DNA of 12,671 bases from JAZKFT01 sp963845495 (GCA_963845495.1 CAWJTH010000083.1:1-12671); one strand, 5' to 3'; shown: positions 1 through 7,801, numbered from the stretch's first letter. The notes: generated by a model from the sequence alone, not told the origin. Made by a program: numbers and translations.

Positions 1-1539
1 AGAGAACTATACACCATTCAGGACTGGGTTTTGGATAGACAATTTAAATCAATCCCAGGCGTGGCCGATGTGAACAGTTTCGGCGGCGAAGAAAAAAGCT
101 ATGAGATAAGTGTTGATCCAAATACATTAACTAAATATGGCATCACCGCTTTGGATGTTTACAATGCGGTTTCAAAAAGCAATGTAAACGTTGGCGGCGA
201 TGTAATCGAAAAAAATGGGCAAGCTTTTGTAGTTCGCGGTATCGGCTTGCTGAACAGTATTGATGAAATAAACAATGTCATCATCAGCAAAATAAATGGC
301 GTGCCTATTTTGGTTAAAAATGTGGCCACGGTAAACGAAACCGGCAAACCCCGTTTTGGCCAAGTAAGCAAAGATACCACTGAAGATGTGTTGGAAGGAA
401 TCGTGGTAATGCGCAAAGGTGAAAACCCGACCGAAGTGTTGGATCGCATCCATAAAAAAGTGGAGGATTTAAACAACAACGTGTTACCAAAGGATGTGCA
501 TATCGACACATTTTACGACCGTTCCGATTTGATGGAATTAGCAACGCATACCGTAATCCACAACTTGATTGAAGGAATTGTATTGGTAACGGTAATTGTA
601 TTATTGTTTATGGCCGACTGGCGCACCACCGTTACTGTTAGCATTATTATTCCGCTTGCTTTGTTGTTTGCCTTTATGTGCATGAAAATAAAAGGAATGC
701 CAGCCAATTTATTATCAATGGGTGCCGTGGACTTTGGTATCATTATCGATGGCGCGGTGGTAATGGTGGAAGGGCTTTTTGTGGCGCTCGACCACCGGGC
801 GAAAGAAGTTGGCATGGAAAAATTCAACAAACTGGCCAAGCTTGGGCTTTTTAAAACAGTTGGTACAGAAATGGGAAAATCCATTTTCTTTTCCAAAATC
901 ATCATCCTTACTTGCTTAGTTCCCATTTTCGCCTTCCAAAAAGTAGAAGGCAAGATGTTTGGCCCGTTGGCTTACACATTAAGCTTCGCTTTATTGGGCG
1001 CATTGTTATTTACGCTTACGTTGGTTCCTGCTTTGTCAAGCATTTTATTAAGAAAAAATGTTAGGGAAAAACATAATCCGGTCGTAAGTTTCTTCGAAAA
1101 CAGTATTACTTATTTATTTGACAAAGCATATAAATTTCAAAAAGTTAGTTTGTTGATTGCGGTTTCCTTTATGGCCATCACATTCTTTTCCGCTAAATTT
1201 TTAGGTTCTGAATTTTTGCCGGAATTGGATGAGGGTGCTTTATGGGTAAAAGCGCAATTACCGATGAGTGCATCCTTAACAGAATCAAGGGAGATTAGTG
1301 ATAAAATGACCGAAATATTGCGGAAATTTCCCGAGGTAAAACATACACTTTCACAAATTGGCCGCACCAACGATGGAACTGATCCCAAAGGTTTTTTCAA
1401 CGTAGAAATTGCTGTTGATTTGAAAGGGAAAGATGATTGGCCCAAGGGCGTTAGCACAGAAAGCCTGATTGATGATATGGATAAACAATTGTCAAAGCTG
1501 CCTGGTCTTGTTGCTCAATTATTCGCAACCCATTCGTGA
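1..1539 (+). CDS. CusA/CzcA-like pump, fragment 1 (left-edge partial to first frameshift)
   Basis: Frame-1 portion, open at the left edge. It begins in the first periplasmic porter domain (WVLDRQFKSIPGVADV) and continues through about six membrane segments, including the long hydrophobic run after 560 and the DFGIIID helix at 730. It then enters the second periplasmic domain (EFLPELDEGALWV near 1210, GRTNDGTDPKGFF near 1360). A TTG at 31 is only an internal Leu codon, not a start. True homology ends at about 1515; the last seven or so codons to the TGA at 1537 are out of frame. Confidence 0.8.
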   Translation, partial: RELYTIQDWVLDRQFKSIPGVADVNSFGGEEKSYEISVDPNTLTKYGITALDVYNAVSKSNVNVGGDVIEKNGQAFVVRGIGLLNSIDEINNVIISKINGVPILVKNVATVNETGKPRFGQVSKDTTEDVLEGIVVMRKGENPTEVLDRIHKKVEDLNNNVLPKDVHIDTFYDRSDLMELATHTVIHNLIEGIVLVTVIVLLFMADWRTTVTVSIIIPLALLFAFMCMKIKGMPANLLSMGAVDFGIIIDGAVVMVEGLFVALDHRAKEVGMEKFNKLAKLGLFKTVGTEMGKSIFFSKIIILTCLVPIFAFQKVEGKMFGPLAYTLSFALLGALLFTLTLVPALSSILLRKNVREKHNPVVSFFENSITYLFDKAYKFQKVSLLIAVSFMAITFFSAKFLGSEFLPELDEGALWVKAQLPMSASLTESREISDKMTEILRKFPEVKHTLSQIGRTNDGTDPKGFFNVEIAVDLKGKDDWPKGVSTESLIDDMDKQLSKLPGLVAQLFATHS

Positions 1540-2506
1540 TAATGTGGAAGAAGCTGTTGCCGGTGTACCTGCTTCGTTGGCGGTAAAAATATACGGACCA
1601 AATTTTGATTCGCTCGATTTATACGCTAACAAAGTGCAAGCGGTACTCGCTAAAATACAAGGTATTGAAGATTTGGGCGTATTGCGCAACTTGGGCCAAC
1701 CTGAATTTAGGATTGAATTGGACCAACAAAAAATGGCGATATATGGTGTAAATACAGCTGATGCGCAATCGGTAATTGAAATGGCTATTGGTGGTAAAGC
1801 TGCTACACAATTGTATGAAGGTGAAAGGAAATTTGATATCCGGATACGCTATCAAAAAGAAGCAAGAAATACACAGGAAAAAATTGAACAATTGATGGTG
1901 CCGACGCAAGACAGCACTAAAATCCCGATTAAAGAAATTGCCGACATTAAAACGCTTACTGGGCCGGCTTTTGTTTACCGTGAGGACAATATGCGATATA
2001 TTCCGGTTAAGTTTTCGGTGCGTGGCCGCGACCTTGGTAGTGCCATTGCCGAAGCGCAGCAAAAAGTTAAGGATGCTGTAGCATTGCCGCAAGGCTATAC
2101 CACCACATGGAACGGTGAATTTGAAAATGCCGAACGAGCTGGTGGCACGCTTTCTAGGGTGGTGCCGCTGTGTTTAATAGCAATTTTCCTTATTTTATTT
2201 ATGACGTTTGGCAATGCAAAAGATGCTATGCTAACGATTATGAATGTACCGTTCGCTTTAATTGGTGGCATTTTAGCGCTGCACATAACCGGCATGAACT
2301 TTAGCATTAGCGCAGGCATCGGCTTTATTGCGTTGTTTGGCGTTTGTATTCAAAATGGAGTGATTTTAATAAGCGTGTTCAAGAAAAACCTTGAAGCGCA
2401 TTTAACCATTCACAAGGCAATAAGAGAAGGAGTGATTAGCAGGGTTCGCCCGGTTGTAATGACCGCTTTGATGGCTGCTATTGGACTTACTTCCGGCAGC
2501 AATTAG
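1469..2506 (+). CDS. CusA/CzcA-like pump, fragment 2 (between the two frameshifts)
   Basis: Frame-2 portion. Homology begins at about 1517 with NYSQPIRDNVEEAVAGVPAS, the periplasmic domain sequence expected directly after fragment 1, so the ATG at 1469 is not a real start. It carries the rest of the second porter domain and about three membrane helices (near 2160-2210, 2225-2290 and 2300-2370). It ends with the conserved RVRPVVMTALMAAIGL. The final five residues before the TAG at 2504 are out of frame. Confidence 0.75.
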   Translation: MMIWINNCQSCLVLLLNYSQPIRDNVEEAVAGVPASLAVKIYGPNFDSLDLYANKVQAVLAKIQGIEDLGVLRNLGQPEFRIELDQQKMAIYGVNTADAQSVIEMAIGGKAATQLYEGERKFDIRIRYQKEARNTQEKIEQLMVPTQDSTKIPIKEIADIKTLTGPAFVYREDNMRYIPVKFSVRGRDLGSAIAEAQQKVKDAVALPQGYTTTWNGEFENAERAGGTLSRVVPLCLIAIFLILFMTFGNAKDAMLTIMNVPFALIGGILALHITGMNFSISAGIGFIALFGVCIQNGVILISVFKKNLEAHLTIHKAIREGVISRVRPVVMTALMAAIGLTSGSN

Positions 2507-2675
2507 TACCGGTATCGGTAGCGAAACGCAAAAACCACTTGCAATTGTGGTAATTGGCGGTTTGGTTACATCAACCATACTTACATTGCTTATTTTACCA
2601 ATTTTATACAGTATGGTTTATCGCTTTATCCACAAGCGTGAAAACAACCGCAAAATGAAAAATATGGGCATGTAA
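2481..2675 (+). CDS. CusA/CzcA-like pump, fragment 3 (C-terminus)
   Basis: Frame-3 portion holding the pump C-terminus: LPAAISTGIGSETQKPLA, one long last membrane helix (about 2540-2620) and a short basic, Asn-rich cytoplasmic tail ending at the TAA at 2673. Homology starts at about 2490. The residues before it belong to the previous frame. A terminator follows 18 nt later. Confidence 0.7.
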   Translation: MDLLPAAISTGIGSETQKPLAIVVIGGLVTSTILTLLILPILYSMVYRFIHKRENNRKMKNMGM

Positions 2676-2693
2676 AATCGTTTAGTCTAAAAT

Positions 2694-2731
2694 AAAAAGG
2701 CAGTAAAACTTAAATGTTTTACTGCCTTTTT
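2694..2731 (+). terminator. Rho-independent terminator after the efflux pump, probably bidirectional
   Basis: A perfect 16-bp inverted repeat (2694-2709 and 2716-2731) with a 6-nt loop TTAAAT. The arms end in five A on the left and five T on the right. It therefore forms a hairpin with a U-run when read in either direction. It sits between the plus-strand pump gene and the minus-strand genes beginning at 2901, so it suits convergent transcription. Confidence 0.9.
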
Positions 2732-2900
2732 AATGCTAAAAATTTATTTAAACACTAACTAAATCGATTTGAACGATGTGTTAAAATAAAAGCTAAATCA
2801 AATTTAAAAAGATAATTCCAAAACGCACTCTTCTACTTTTACTGAGAAATAAATAATAAATAGATTGAAAACTGGTTAAAAAATTAAAAATGATCGTGAT

Positions 2901-3146
2901 TCAAAGCTTTTGAGATTTTTTTATTGCTTCAAAAATAGCTTCTCCCAGTTCCGTTGGATGATTTTTATCTACCGTCCACGAATAATCGCTACTGCTTCTT
3001 TTTTTATGAATTACGAATGGCAATTCAATGCCGCTAATTTGGGGTATAAAACCCGAAATATGAAACTGGGAGTTTTGGCCGTATGCCGTAACTCTTGCAG
3101 CATAATCAACCGCAGCAAAGCTGAACTTAATTGGAAAGTTTTTCAT
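2901..3146 (-). CDS. hypothetical protein, 81 aa
   Basis: I do not recognise a named family. The protein is 81 aa, starts at an ATG (3146), has no signal peptide or membrane segment, and is soluble with a basic N-terminus and a Lys-rich end. It has a protein-like pattern of alternating hydrophobic and polar residues (FAAVDYAARVTAYG, QFHISGFIP, IELPFVIHKK), a Trp in DYSWTVDKNHP, and a helix-like tail ELGEAIFEAIKKSQ. That composition favours this frame over the overlapping plus-strand frame at 2910-3173, which is rich in Phe, Cys and Arg. It lies 237 nt beyond the end of the suf cluster on the same strand, so it is probably transcribed separately. The bidirectional hairpin at 2694-2731 could end its transcript. 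Confidence 0.55.
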   Translation of the reverse strand: MKNFPIKFSFAAVDYAARVTAYGQNSQFHISGFIPQISGIELPFVIHKKRSSSDYSWTVDKNHPTELGEAIFEAIKKSQKL

Positions 3147-3383
3147 GAATATTTATTTAAGGTAGGATTTTGATAAGATGTAGAAACATTTCTAAACTCT
3201 AACCTCTCAAACTAATAAATAGTTTGGTTGTTAATAAAGTTGCAATTTAAAATTATTTTTTGAACTGCATTGGCGAATTATTAAAATTAAAATAGGCTAA
3301 ATATTTTATAATTTTAATGAATATTTTTTTCGATAATGCTATAATAATCAATTAGCTAAAAAGAATGGATTGAACGATAAAAT

Positions 3384-3695
3384 TTAAAGCCAACCAAGTT
3401 CATATCTGGCTTCGTCGCTCATCATTTCTCTTGTCCAAGTTGGTGTAAATGTTAGATGAACATGAACATCGCCAACTCCTTCAATCGCTTTTACTTTAGA
3501 TTCTACTTCAAAAATAATATCTCCAGCAACAGGGCATGCAGGTGCAGTAAGCGTCATAGTAATATTTACGGCATTATTATCTTTTATTTCAACACCATAC
3601 ACTAACCCAAGTTCAAAAATATTTACCGGTATTTCAGGATCATTTACGGTTCTTAATGCCTCTTCTATTTTATCTCTTAAATTCGGATCATTCAT
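3384..3695 (-). CDS. DUF59/MIP18-family SUF-associated Fe-S assembly protein (PaaD/SufT-like)
   Basis: A small MIP18/DUF59-domain protein of 103 aa, almost entirely domain. These proteins help Fe-S cluster maturation or delivery; their exact biochemical role is less settled than that of the other Suf proteins. The hallmark DPEIPVNIFELGLVYG lies at residues 19-34. The conserved Cys54 is in the TLTAPACPVAGD loop, followed by VESKVKAIEGV and the C-terminal FTPTWTREMMSDEAR segment typical of the SUF-linked subgroup. It starts 3 nt after the stop codon of sufE, so the two are surely co-transcribed. It is the last gene of the suf cluster, and no convincing terminator follows within the next 240 nt. 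Confidence 0.88.
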   Translation of the reverse strand: MNDPNLRDKIEEALRTVNDPEIPVNIFELGLVYGVEIKDNNAVNITMTLTAPACPVAGDIIFEVESKVKAIEGVGDVHVHLTFTPTWTREMMSDEARYELGWL

Positions 3696-3698
3696 AAC

Positions 3699-4133
3699 TT
3701 AATTCGCTTTGTTTATTTCTTGCAGTTGAAAAGCTTGCGCATACGATTTTATTTGTTTCACCATTGATAACAAACCGTTGGAACGTGTTGGAGATAAATG
3801 ACTATTCAGTCCAATTTTATCAATAAAATATAACTGTGCATTTGCAATATCTTTTGCTGATTGGCCGGATAAAACTTTAATTACCAAACTTATTAAGCCC
3901 TTTGTAATAATAGCATCACTATCTGCGGTAAAAAATATCTTTCCATCTTTATTTTCAGCATGCAGCCATACGCGAGATTGGCAGCCTTTAATTAAATTCA
4001 TATCAATTTTATATTGCTCGTCAATTAAAGGCAATTCTTTTCCCAATTGAATAATAAACTCGTATTTATCCATCCAATCAGAAAACACCTCAAAATCATC
4101 AATTATCTCGTCTTGTTGTTCGTTAATCGTCAT
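3699..4133 (-). CDS. sufE: SufE, cysteine desulfuration protein
   Basis: SufE takes the persulfide sulfur from SufS onto its own cysteine and hands it to SufB, raising SufS activity. The ATG at 4133 is chosen. A TTG five codons upstream (4148) would extend the frame, but the ATG gives 144 aa with the acceptor cysteine at residue 51, the same place as in E. coli SufE. The family core is clear: an EIIDDF...DWMDKYEFIIQLG helix, then NLIKGCQSRVWL holding the active Cys, then the FTADSDAIITKGLISLVI stretch and IGLNSHLSPTRSNGLLSMV near the end. It lies 32 nt downstream of sufS and 3 nt ahead of the DUF59 gene. Confidence 0.93.
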   Translation of the reverse strand: MTINEQQDEIIDDFEVFSDWMDKYEFIIQLGKELPLIDEQYKIDMNLIKGCQSRVWLHAENKDGKIFFTADSDAIITKGLISLVIKVLSGQSAKDIANAQLYFIDKIGLNSHLSPTRSNGLLSMVKQIKSYAQAFQLQEINKAN

Positions 4134-4165
4134 ATTGTGAATAGTCAATGGTGAATAGTGAAAGT

Positions 4166-5413
4166 TTACCCCAACATTTCAATGGCCTTTTTTAATCCAG
4201 CCACTAAAATATCGACTTCTTCAAATGTATTGTAGAAAGCCAAAGACACCCGCACTGTTCCGGGTATACAGAAAAAATCCATGATTGGCTGTGTGCAATG
4301 ATGGCCAGTACGAACTGCAATCCCTTGCTTATCAAGCAATTCACCTACATCAAAGGGATGCAAATTTTTAATGGAAAAAGCAATAACGGCTGCCCGGTTT
4401 GGTGAATTTCCCACCAGTGTTAATCCATCTATCGCAGTAAGTTTTTCCAATGCATATTCAAGTAATTCATTTTCAACAGCGTGGATGTTTTCAAGACCAA
4501 TTTGATTAATATAGTCTATTGCCGCAGACAATCCGATCGTTCCAGAAATATCTGGTGTACCAGCTTCAAATTTAAACGGGAGTTCGTTATAGATAGTTTT
4601 TTCGAACGTAACCGATTTTATCATTTCGCCTCCACCTTGATAAGGCGGCAATTTATTCAGCCATTCTTCTTTTCCGTACAACACGCCTATGCCGGTTGGG
4701 CCGTACAATTTATGTCCTGAAAAAACAAGAAAATCTGCATCTAACGCTTGCACATCAACAGGAATATGTTGCACAGCCTGCGCTGCATCAATTAAAACAG
4801 GAATATCTTTTTCATGTGCCTGCGCAATTATTTCTTCAATAGGGTTAATAGTTCCCAACGAATTGGAAATATAATTACAAGCAACCAGTTTCACGGTCTT
4901 ATCCAATAAAGCTGGCAATTCTTCCATTATTAGCATCCCGTTTTCATCCATCGGAATTACTTTTAATGTTGCACCTTTTTCTTCGCAAATCATTTGCCAA
5001 GGAACTATATTAGAATGATGTTCCATTGCGGAAATTAAAATGCTATCGCCGGCATGTAAAAACTTTTTTCCAAAACAACTTGCTACTAAATTGATACTTT
5101 CCGTTGTGCCCCTTGTAAAAATTATTTCATGGTCAAACTTTGCATTGATATATTTTGCCACATTTTTGCGGGCATGTTCGTGCGCATCGGTAGCTTTTTG
5201 GCTCAAAAAATGCACGCCGCGATGTACGTTGCTATTATATTCCCTGTAATATTTGTCTAACGCGTTTAAAACCTGTACTGGTTTTTGGGTGGTAGCACCA
5301 TTATCAAAATACACCAACTTTTTGCCGTATACTTTTTGGTCGAGTATAGGAAAGTCTTTTCTTATTTGGTTGATATTTAATTTATCGGCTGCGTATATTA
5401 ATTCGTTTTCCAT
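4166..5413 (-). CDS. sufS: SufS, group II cysteine desulfurase (PLP-dependent)
   Basis: SufS converts L-cysteine to L-alanine and leaves sulfur as a persulfide on its active cysteine, supplying sulfur for Fe-S clusters through SufE. It is 415 aa, normal for the family. Visible features are YFDNGATTQKP near residue 35, the RGTTESINLVA PLP-phosphate loop (101-111), the SAMEHHSNIVPW motif with the His that stacks on PLP (about 132-133), and Asp209 in VLIDAAQAVQH. The Schiff-base Lys235 is in SGHKLYGPTG and the catalytic Cys373 in RTGHHCTQP. These mark the SufS/CsdA type rather than IscS. It starts with an ATG. A terminator-like hairpin lies between it and sufD (5481-5506), so it may have its own promoter. 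Confidence 0.95.
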   Translation of the reverse strand: MENELIYAADKLNINQIRKDFPILDQKVYGKKLVYFDNGATTQKPVQVLNALDKYYREYNSNVHRGVHFLSQKATDAHEHARKNVAKYINAKFDHEIIFTRGTTESINLVASCFGKKFLHAGDSILISAMEHHSNIVPWQMICEEKGATLKVIPMDENGMLIMEELPALLDKTVKLVACNYISNSLGTINPIEEIIAQAHEKDIPVLIDAAQAVQHIPVDVQALDADFLVFSGHKLYGPTGIGVLYGKEEWLNKLPPYQGGGEMIKSVTFEKTIYNELPFKFEAGTPDISGTIGLSAAIDYINQIGLENIHAVENELLEYALEKLTAIDGLTLVGNSPNRAAVIAFSIKNLHPFDVGELLDKQGIAVRTGHHCTQPIMDFFCIPGTVRVSLAFYNTFEEVDILVAGLKKAIEMLG

Positions 5414-5420
5414 AATTGTA

Positions 5421-5428
5421 CAAATTTA
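5421..5428 (-). promoter_or_regulatory. candidate -7 promoter element upstream of sufS
   Basis: Read on the minus strand this is TAAATTTG, a match to the Bacteroidota -7 consensus TAnnTTTG. It ends 7 nt before the sufS ATG, so a transcript from it would have almost no leader. I see no good -33 TTG at the usual distance. The region is AT-rich, so a chance match is quite possible. Confidence 0.25.
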
Positions 5429-5480
5429 AAACAATGCTTTGTGTAAAATGTTTCGGGATAGGGAAAGGATACAAAACAAA

Positions 5481-5506
5481 AAAGTCAAGCTATAAAACTT
5501 GACTTT
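5481..5506 (-). terminator. terminator-like hairpin between sufD and sufS
   Basis: A perfect 9-bp inverted repeat (5481-5489 and 5498-5506) with an 8-nt loop. On the minus strand the stem is followed by a T-rich run (TTTGTTTTGT), whereas the plus-strand side is less T-rich. It starts 20 nt after the end of sufD, as expected for an intrinsic terminator or attenuator of the sufABCD transcript. It would lower or uncouple expression of sufS, sufE and the DUF59 gene. Confidence 0.7.
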
Positions 5507-5525
5507 CATTTTTACTTATTTTTTA

Positions 5526-6866
5526 TTAATTTTCAAGCATTGGCGTACTGCCCATATTTTCATAAATCAATGATTGAACATACTTTTTTACCGCTTCGTT
5601 TTCAATCTTTTCAGTTACGTCAAACATAAAAGCTTCTACCAATAATTTACGTGCAGCCTCCTCGCCAATTCCCCTAGAACGTAGATAGAATAAGGATTCT
5701 GGATTAAATTGACCAACCGTACAACCGTGGCTGCATTTTACATCATCCGCAAATATTTCCAACTGCGGTTTGGTAAATACTTGTGCTTTATCGCTTAACA
5801 AAAGATTGTTATTTTTTTGAAATGCATTGGTTTTTTGTGCTTCCCTGTCCACAAAAACCTTTCCGTTGAAAACAGCTTTGCCACTTTCCATTAACACGCC
5901 CTTATACATTTCATTACTTTCGCAGTTAGGGTATTTGTGTTCTATAGCGGTATGGTTATCGGTTAATTGATGACCTGCAACCAAGTACAAACCATTTAAA
6001 TGTGTTTCAGTTGCAGTTCCATCCAAGGTTATTTCCAGATTATTGCGTATCAAATCAGCGCCTGGTAAACTAAAAGTAAAATTATTATAGCGACTGCTGC
6101 GTTGTTGGATTACATGATAATAATGCAACCACCTTTCATTTTCATTTTTATTTTGAACATGGTAATGCGTTAATCTTGCATTTTCTTGTACAGCAATCTC
6201 TGAAACACTGTTTACAAACACAATCCCATTTTCTTTAACCGCTACCGAAGTTTCAATAATTTCTGCCTGCGCATTTTTATTAACCACCATTAAATGGCGT
6301 GGCTGAAAAAATGTATTTTCTTCCGTTGTATAAATATGGATGATATGGATGGGTTTATCAACCACTGCATCTTTTACTACTTCCAAAAAATAGCCATCTG
6401 TAAAAAAAGCCGTATTTAACGCCACAATGGAATTGCCGCCTACATGATCGTTGGTGTTATTGTAGGCTTTAAAAATGTCGGTTTCACTAACGCTTTTTAA
6501 CGTTTTGATAGTCACTTTTGCTGCCTCTGGCAAATTAGAAGCGGCAAAATGTATACTGCCGTTTACTAAAATCAAGCAGTAAGCATCAAGCCCTTTAATA
6601 GAAGCCTTTTCGATGATATCTTTGATTTTTTCTTCACTTGCAGGAAACGCATTGATAGAAAACTGGGCATCCAAATAAGGTACCAAATTAGTAAAACGCC
6701 AATCTTCCTCTTTTATCGAAGGAAATCCTTTTTCCCTAAAAACCTCGAAAGCTTTGTTTCTAACACGGGTCAAATGGTCTATCGGTGTTCCATTGCGCAA
6801 ATGCTTGCGTGCATCAAACTCATCCGTAAGCCGGTTATATAATAATGTTGCTACTTGGGTTGCCAT
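5526..6866 (-). CDS. sufD: SufD, Fe-S scaffold complex subunit
   Basis: SufD pairs with SufB on the SufC dimer to form the SufBC2D scaffold; it is needed for iron acquisition and cluster formation but is not an enzyme itself. The protein is 446 aa with an ATG start. It has an N-terminal helical part (GFPSIKEEDWRFTNL at about 48-61), a long beta-helix core, and the SufB/SufD family C-terminal segment KPQLEIFADDVKCSHGCTVG. In that segment Cys378 and His380 match the conserved C-x-H of E. coli SufD (Cys358, His360). The C-terminal helical part (SRGIGEEAARKLLVEAFM) binds SufC. A 102-nt gap with an imperfect hairpin separates it from sufC, and a terminator-like stem follows it. Confidence 0.93.
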   Translation of the reverse strand: MATQVATLLYNRLTDEFDARKHLRNGTPIDHLTRVRNKAFEVFREKGFPSIKEEDWRFTNLVPYLDAQFSINAFPASEEKIKDIIEKASIKGLDAYCLILVNGSIHFAASNLPEAAKVTIKTLKSVSETDIFKAYNNTNDHVGGNSIVALNTAFFTDGYFLEVVKDAVVDKPIHIIHIYTTEENTFFQPRHLMVVNKNAQAEIIETSVAVKENGIVFVNSVSEIAVQENARLTHYHVQNKNENERWLHYYHVIQQRSSRYNNFTFSLPGADLIRNNLEITLDGTATETHLNGLYLVAGHQLTDNHTAIEHKYPNCESNEMYKGVLMESGKAVFNGKVFVDREAQKTNAFQKNNNLLLSDKAQVFTKPQLEIFADDVKCSHGCTVGQFNPESLFYLRSRGIGEEAARKLLVEAFMFDVTEKIENEAVKKYVQSLIYENMGSTPMLEN

Positions 6867-6879
6867 TGTAATGTAGTTG

Positions 6880-6909
6880 GTAATAAGTCGCTGATAATTA
6901 GACTATTAC
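6880..6909 (-). other. imperfect hairpin in the sufC-sufD intergenic leader
   Basis: The arms 6901-6909 and 6880-6889 pair over 9 bp with a single bulged base, around an 11-nt loop. In the minus-strand message the hairpin ends 13 nt before the sufD ATG, so it lies close to the ribosome landing site. It lacks a T-run and so is not a terminator. A role in translation control or mRNA stability is an inference; the stem is mostly A-T. Confidence 0.35.
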
Positions 6910-6968
6910 ATATAAAATCATCTTCAAATATTGTTTGGTTGGCATTTGGTTCCACTTCATTTAACAAA

Positions 6969-7733
6969 TCAAGCTTCTTCACCTACACGCAACTCTTCTT
7001 TAAGCCAGTCGTAACCTTTCTCTTCCAGTTCAAGGGCTAATTCTTTAGTTCCAGAGCGAACAATTTTACCATTGTACAACACATGCACAAAATCGGGCAC
7101 AATGTATTCCAACAAACGTTGGTAGTGGGTAATCAATACAAAAGCATTTTTTTCAGACCGGAGTTTGTTGATGCCGTTTGAAACAATGCGCAACGCATCG
7201 ATATCCAAACCTGAATCGGTTTCATCCAAAATAGCCAATTTGGGTTCAAGCATGGCTAATTGAAATACTTCGTTTCTCTTCTTTTCACCACCTGAAAAGC
7301 CTTCATTTAAAGAACGGTTGGCCAATTTAGCTTCAAATTCAACTAACTGTTGCTTTTCCTTGGTCATTTTCAAAAATTCCTTAGCGGTTAGTTGCGGCAA
7401 ACCACGATATTCCCTAATTTCAGCCAAAGAAGTTTTCAAAAAATTAATATTGGAAACACCTGGAATTTCAACAGGATATTGAAAAGCGAGAAACAAACCT
7501 TCACGGGCACGATCTTCTGGCTTCATATCCAATAAATCTTTCCCATCTAAAAAAACTTCACCATCAGTTACATTATAACTTTCGCGGCCAGCTAAAACAG
7601 AGGCCAATGAACTTTTACCTGAACCGTTCGGGCCCATTATGGCATGTACCTCACCAGCATTTACTTGCAAGTTGATACCTTTTAAAATTTCCTTTCCTTC
7701 TACACCTGCATGCAGGTTATTGATTGTCAGCAT
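6969..7733 (-). CDS. sufC: SufC, ABC-type ATPase of the Fe-S scaffold
   Basis: SufC is a cytosolic ABC-family ATPase. Its dimer bridges SufB and SufD, and ATP binding reshapes the scaffold for cluster assembly. The protein is 254 aa, the normal length, with an ATG start. It shows Walker A GPNGSGKS at 34-41, a Q-loop FLAFQYP with Gln85, the ABC signature SGGEKKRNE at 148-156, Walker B LAILDE with Asp170-Glu171 followed by the D-loop SGLD, and H-loop His203 in LITHYQRLL. The FSGGEKKRNE form and the ILDETDSGLD sequence are SufC-specific. It has no membrane segments. It follows the toxin gene by 68 nt rather than sufB, the partner it normally follows directly. Confidence 0.95.
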   Translation of the reverse strand: MLTINNLHAGVEGKEILKGINLQVNAGEVHAIMGPNGSGKSSLASVLAGRESYNVTDGEVFLDGKDLLDMKPEDRAREGLFLAFQYPVEIPGVSNINFLKTSLAEIREYRGLPQLTAKEFLKMTKEKQQLVEFEAKLANRSLNEGFSGGEKKRNEVFQLAMLEPKLAILDETDSGLDIDALRIVSNGINKLRSEKNAFVLITHYQRLLEYIVPDFVHVLYNGKIVRSGTKELALELEEKGYDWLKEELRVGEEA

Positions 7734-7755
7734 TTTATGTTTTGTTTATTCAGCC

Positions 7756-7772
7756 ATAAGGCATCGCCTTAT
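7756..7772. other. small GC-containing hairpin ahead of sufC
   Basis: A perfect 7-bp inverted repeat (ATAAGGC / GCCTTAT) with a 3-nt loop. On the plus strand it is followed by seven T, which looks like a weak terminator, but no plus-strand gene leads into it. On the minus strand it forms a stem 22 nt before the sufC ATG, where it could affect translation or mark an RNA-processing site between the toxin and sufC. Confidence 0.35.
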
Positions 7773-7801
7773 TTTTTTAAACCAATTTATCTATTTAAAC
7801 T

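Larger units (their letters stand above)
1..2675 (+). pseudogene. CusA/CzcA-family heavy-metal efflux RND transporter, 5'-truncated by window edge, two +1 frameshifts
   Basis: This is the inner-membrane, proton-driven pump subunit of a tripartite heavy-metal efflux system (HME-RND family), which normally works with a periplasmic adaptor and an outer-membrane channel. About 890 codons are visible of the roughly 1030-1050 usual for the family. The frame is open at base 1, so the N-terminus lies outside the window. The family signature DFGIIIDGAVVMVE starts at 730, with the two Asp and one Glu at the spacing (0, +6, +13) of the proton-relay residues of CzcA. The coding frame changes twice. Near 1505-1517 frame 1 passes to frame 2, and one extra base separates GLVA from NYSQPIRDNVEEA. 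At 2486-2489 frame 2 passes to frame 3, with four bases where one Leu codon is expected before LPAAISTGIGSE. All other segments read as well-conserved protein, so the damage is recent or a sequencing error. The metal (Cu/Ag or Zn/Co/Cd) cannot be told from this. Confidence 0.85.

Noticed and set aside
1505..2490. Programmed frameshifting as the explanation of the two frame changes in the RND pump
   Set aside because: No slippery heptamer, stop-codon shift site or downstream structure was recognised, and the family is not known for frameshifting; error or mutation is simpler.
2910..3173. Plus-strand open frame of 87 codons
   Set aside because: It overlaps the more protein-like minus-strand frame, is rich in Phe, Cys, Arg and Asn, and shows no recognisable motif; treated as a shadow.
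3280..3318. Perfect 10-bp inverted repeat ATTAAAATTA / TAATTTTAAT with a T-run on the plus strand
   Set aside because: The stem is entirely A-T with a 19-nt loop, and the T-run points the wrong way for the minus-strand suf transcript. It is likely chance in AT-rich DNA.
4134..4148. TTG start extending SufE by five codons
   Set aside because: The ATG at 4133 gives the family length and places the active Cys at residue 51 as in E. coli SufE.
7756..7778. Plus-strand intrinsic terminator made by the hairpin before sufC
   Set aside because: No plus-strand gene or promoter precedes it and the stem is only 7 bp; listed as a hairpin only.
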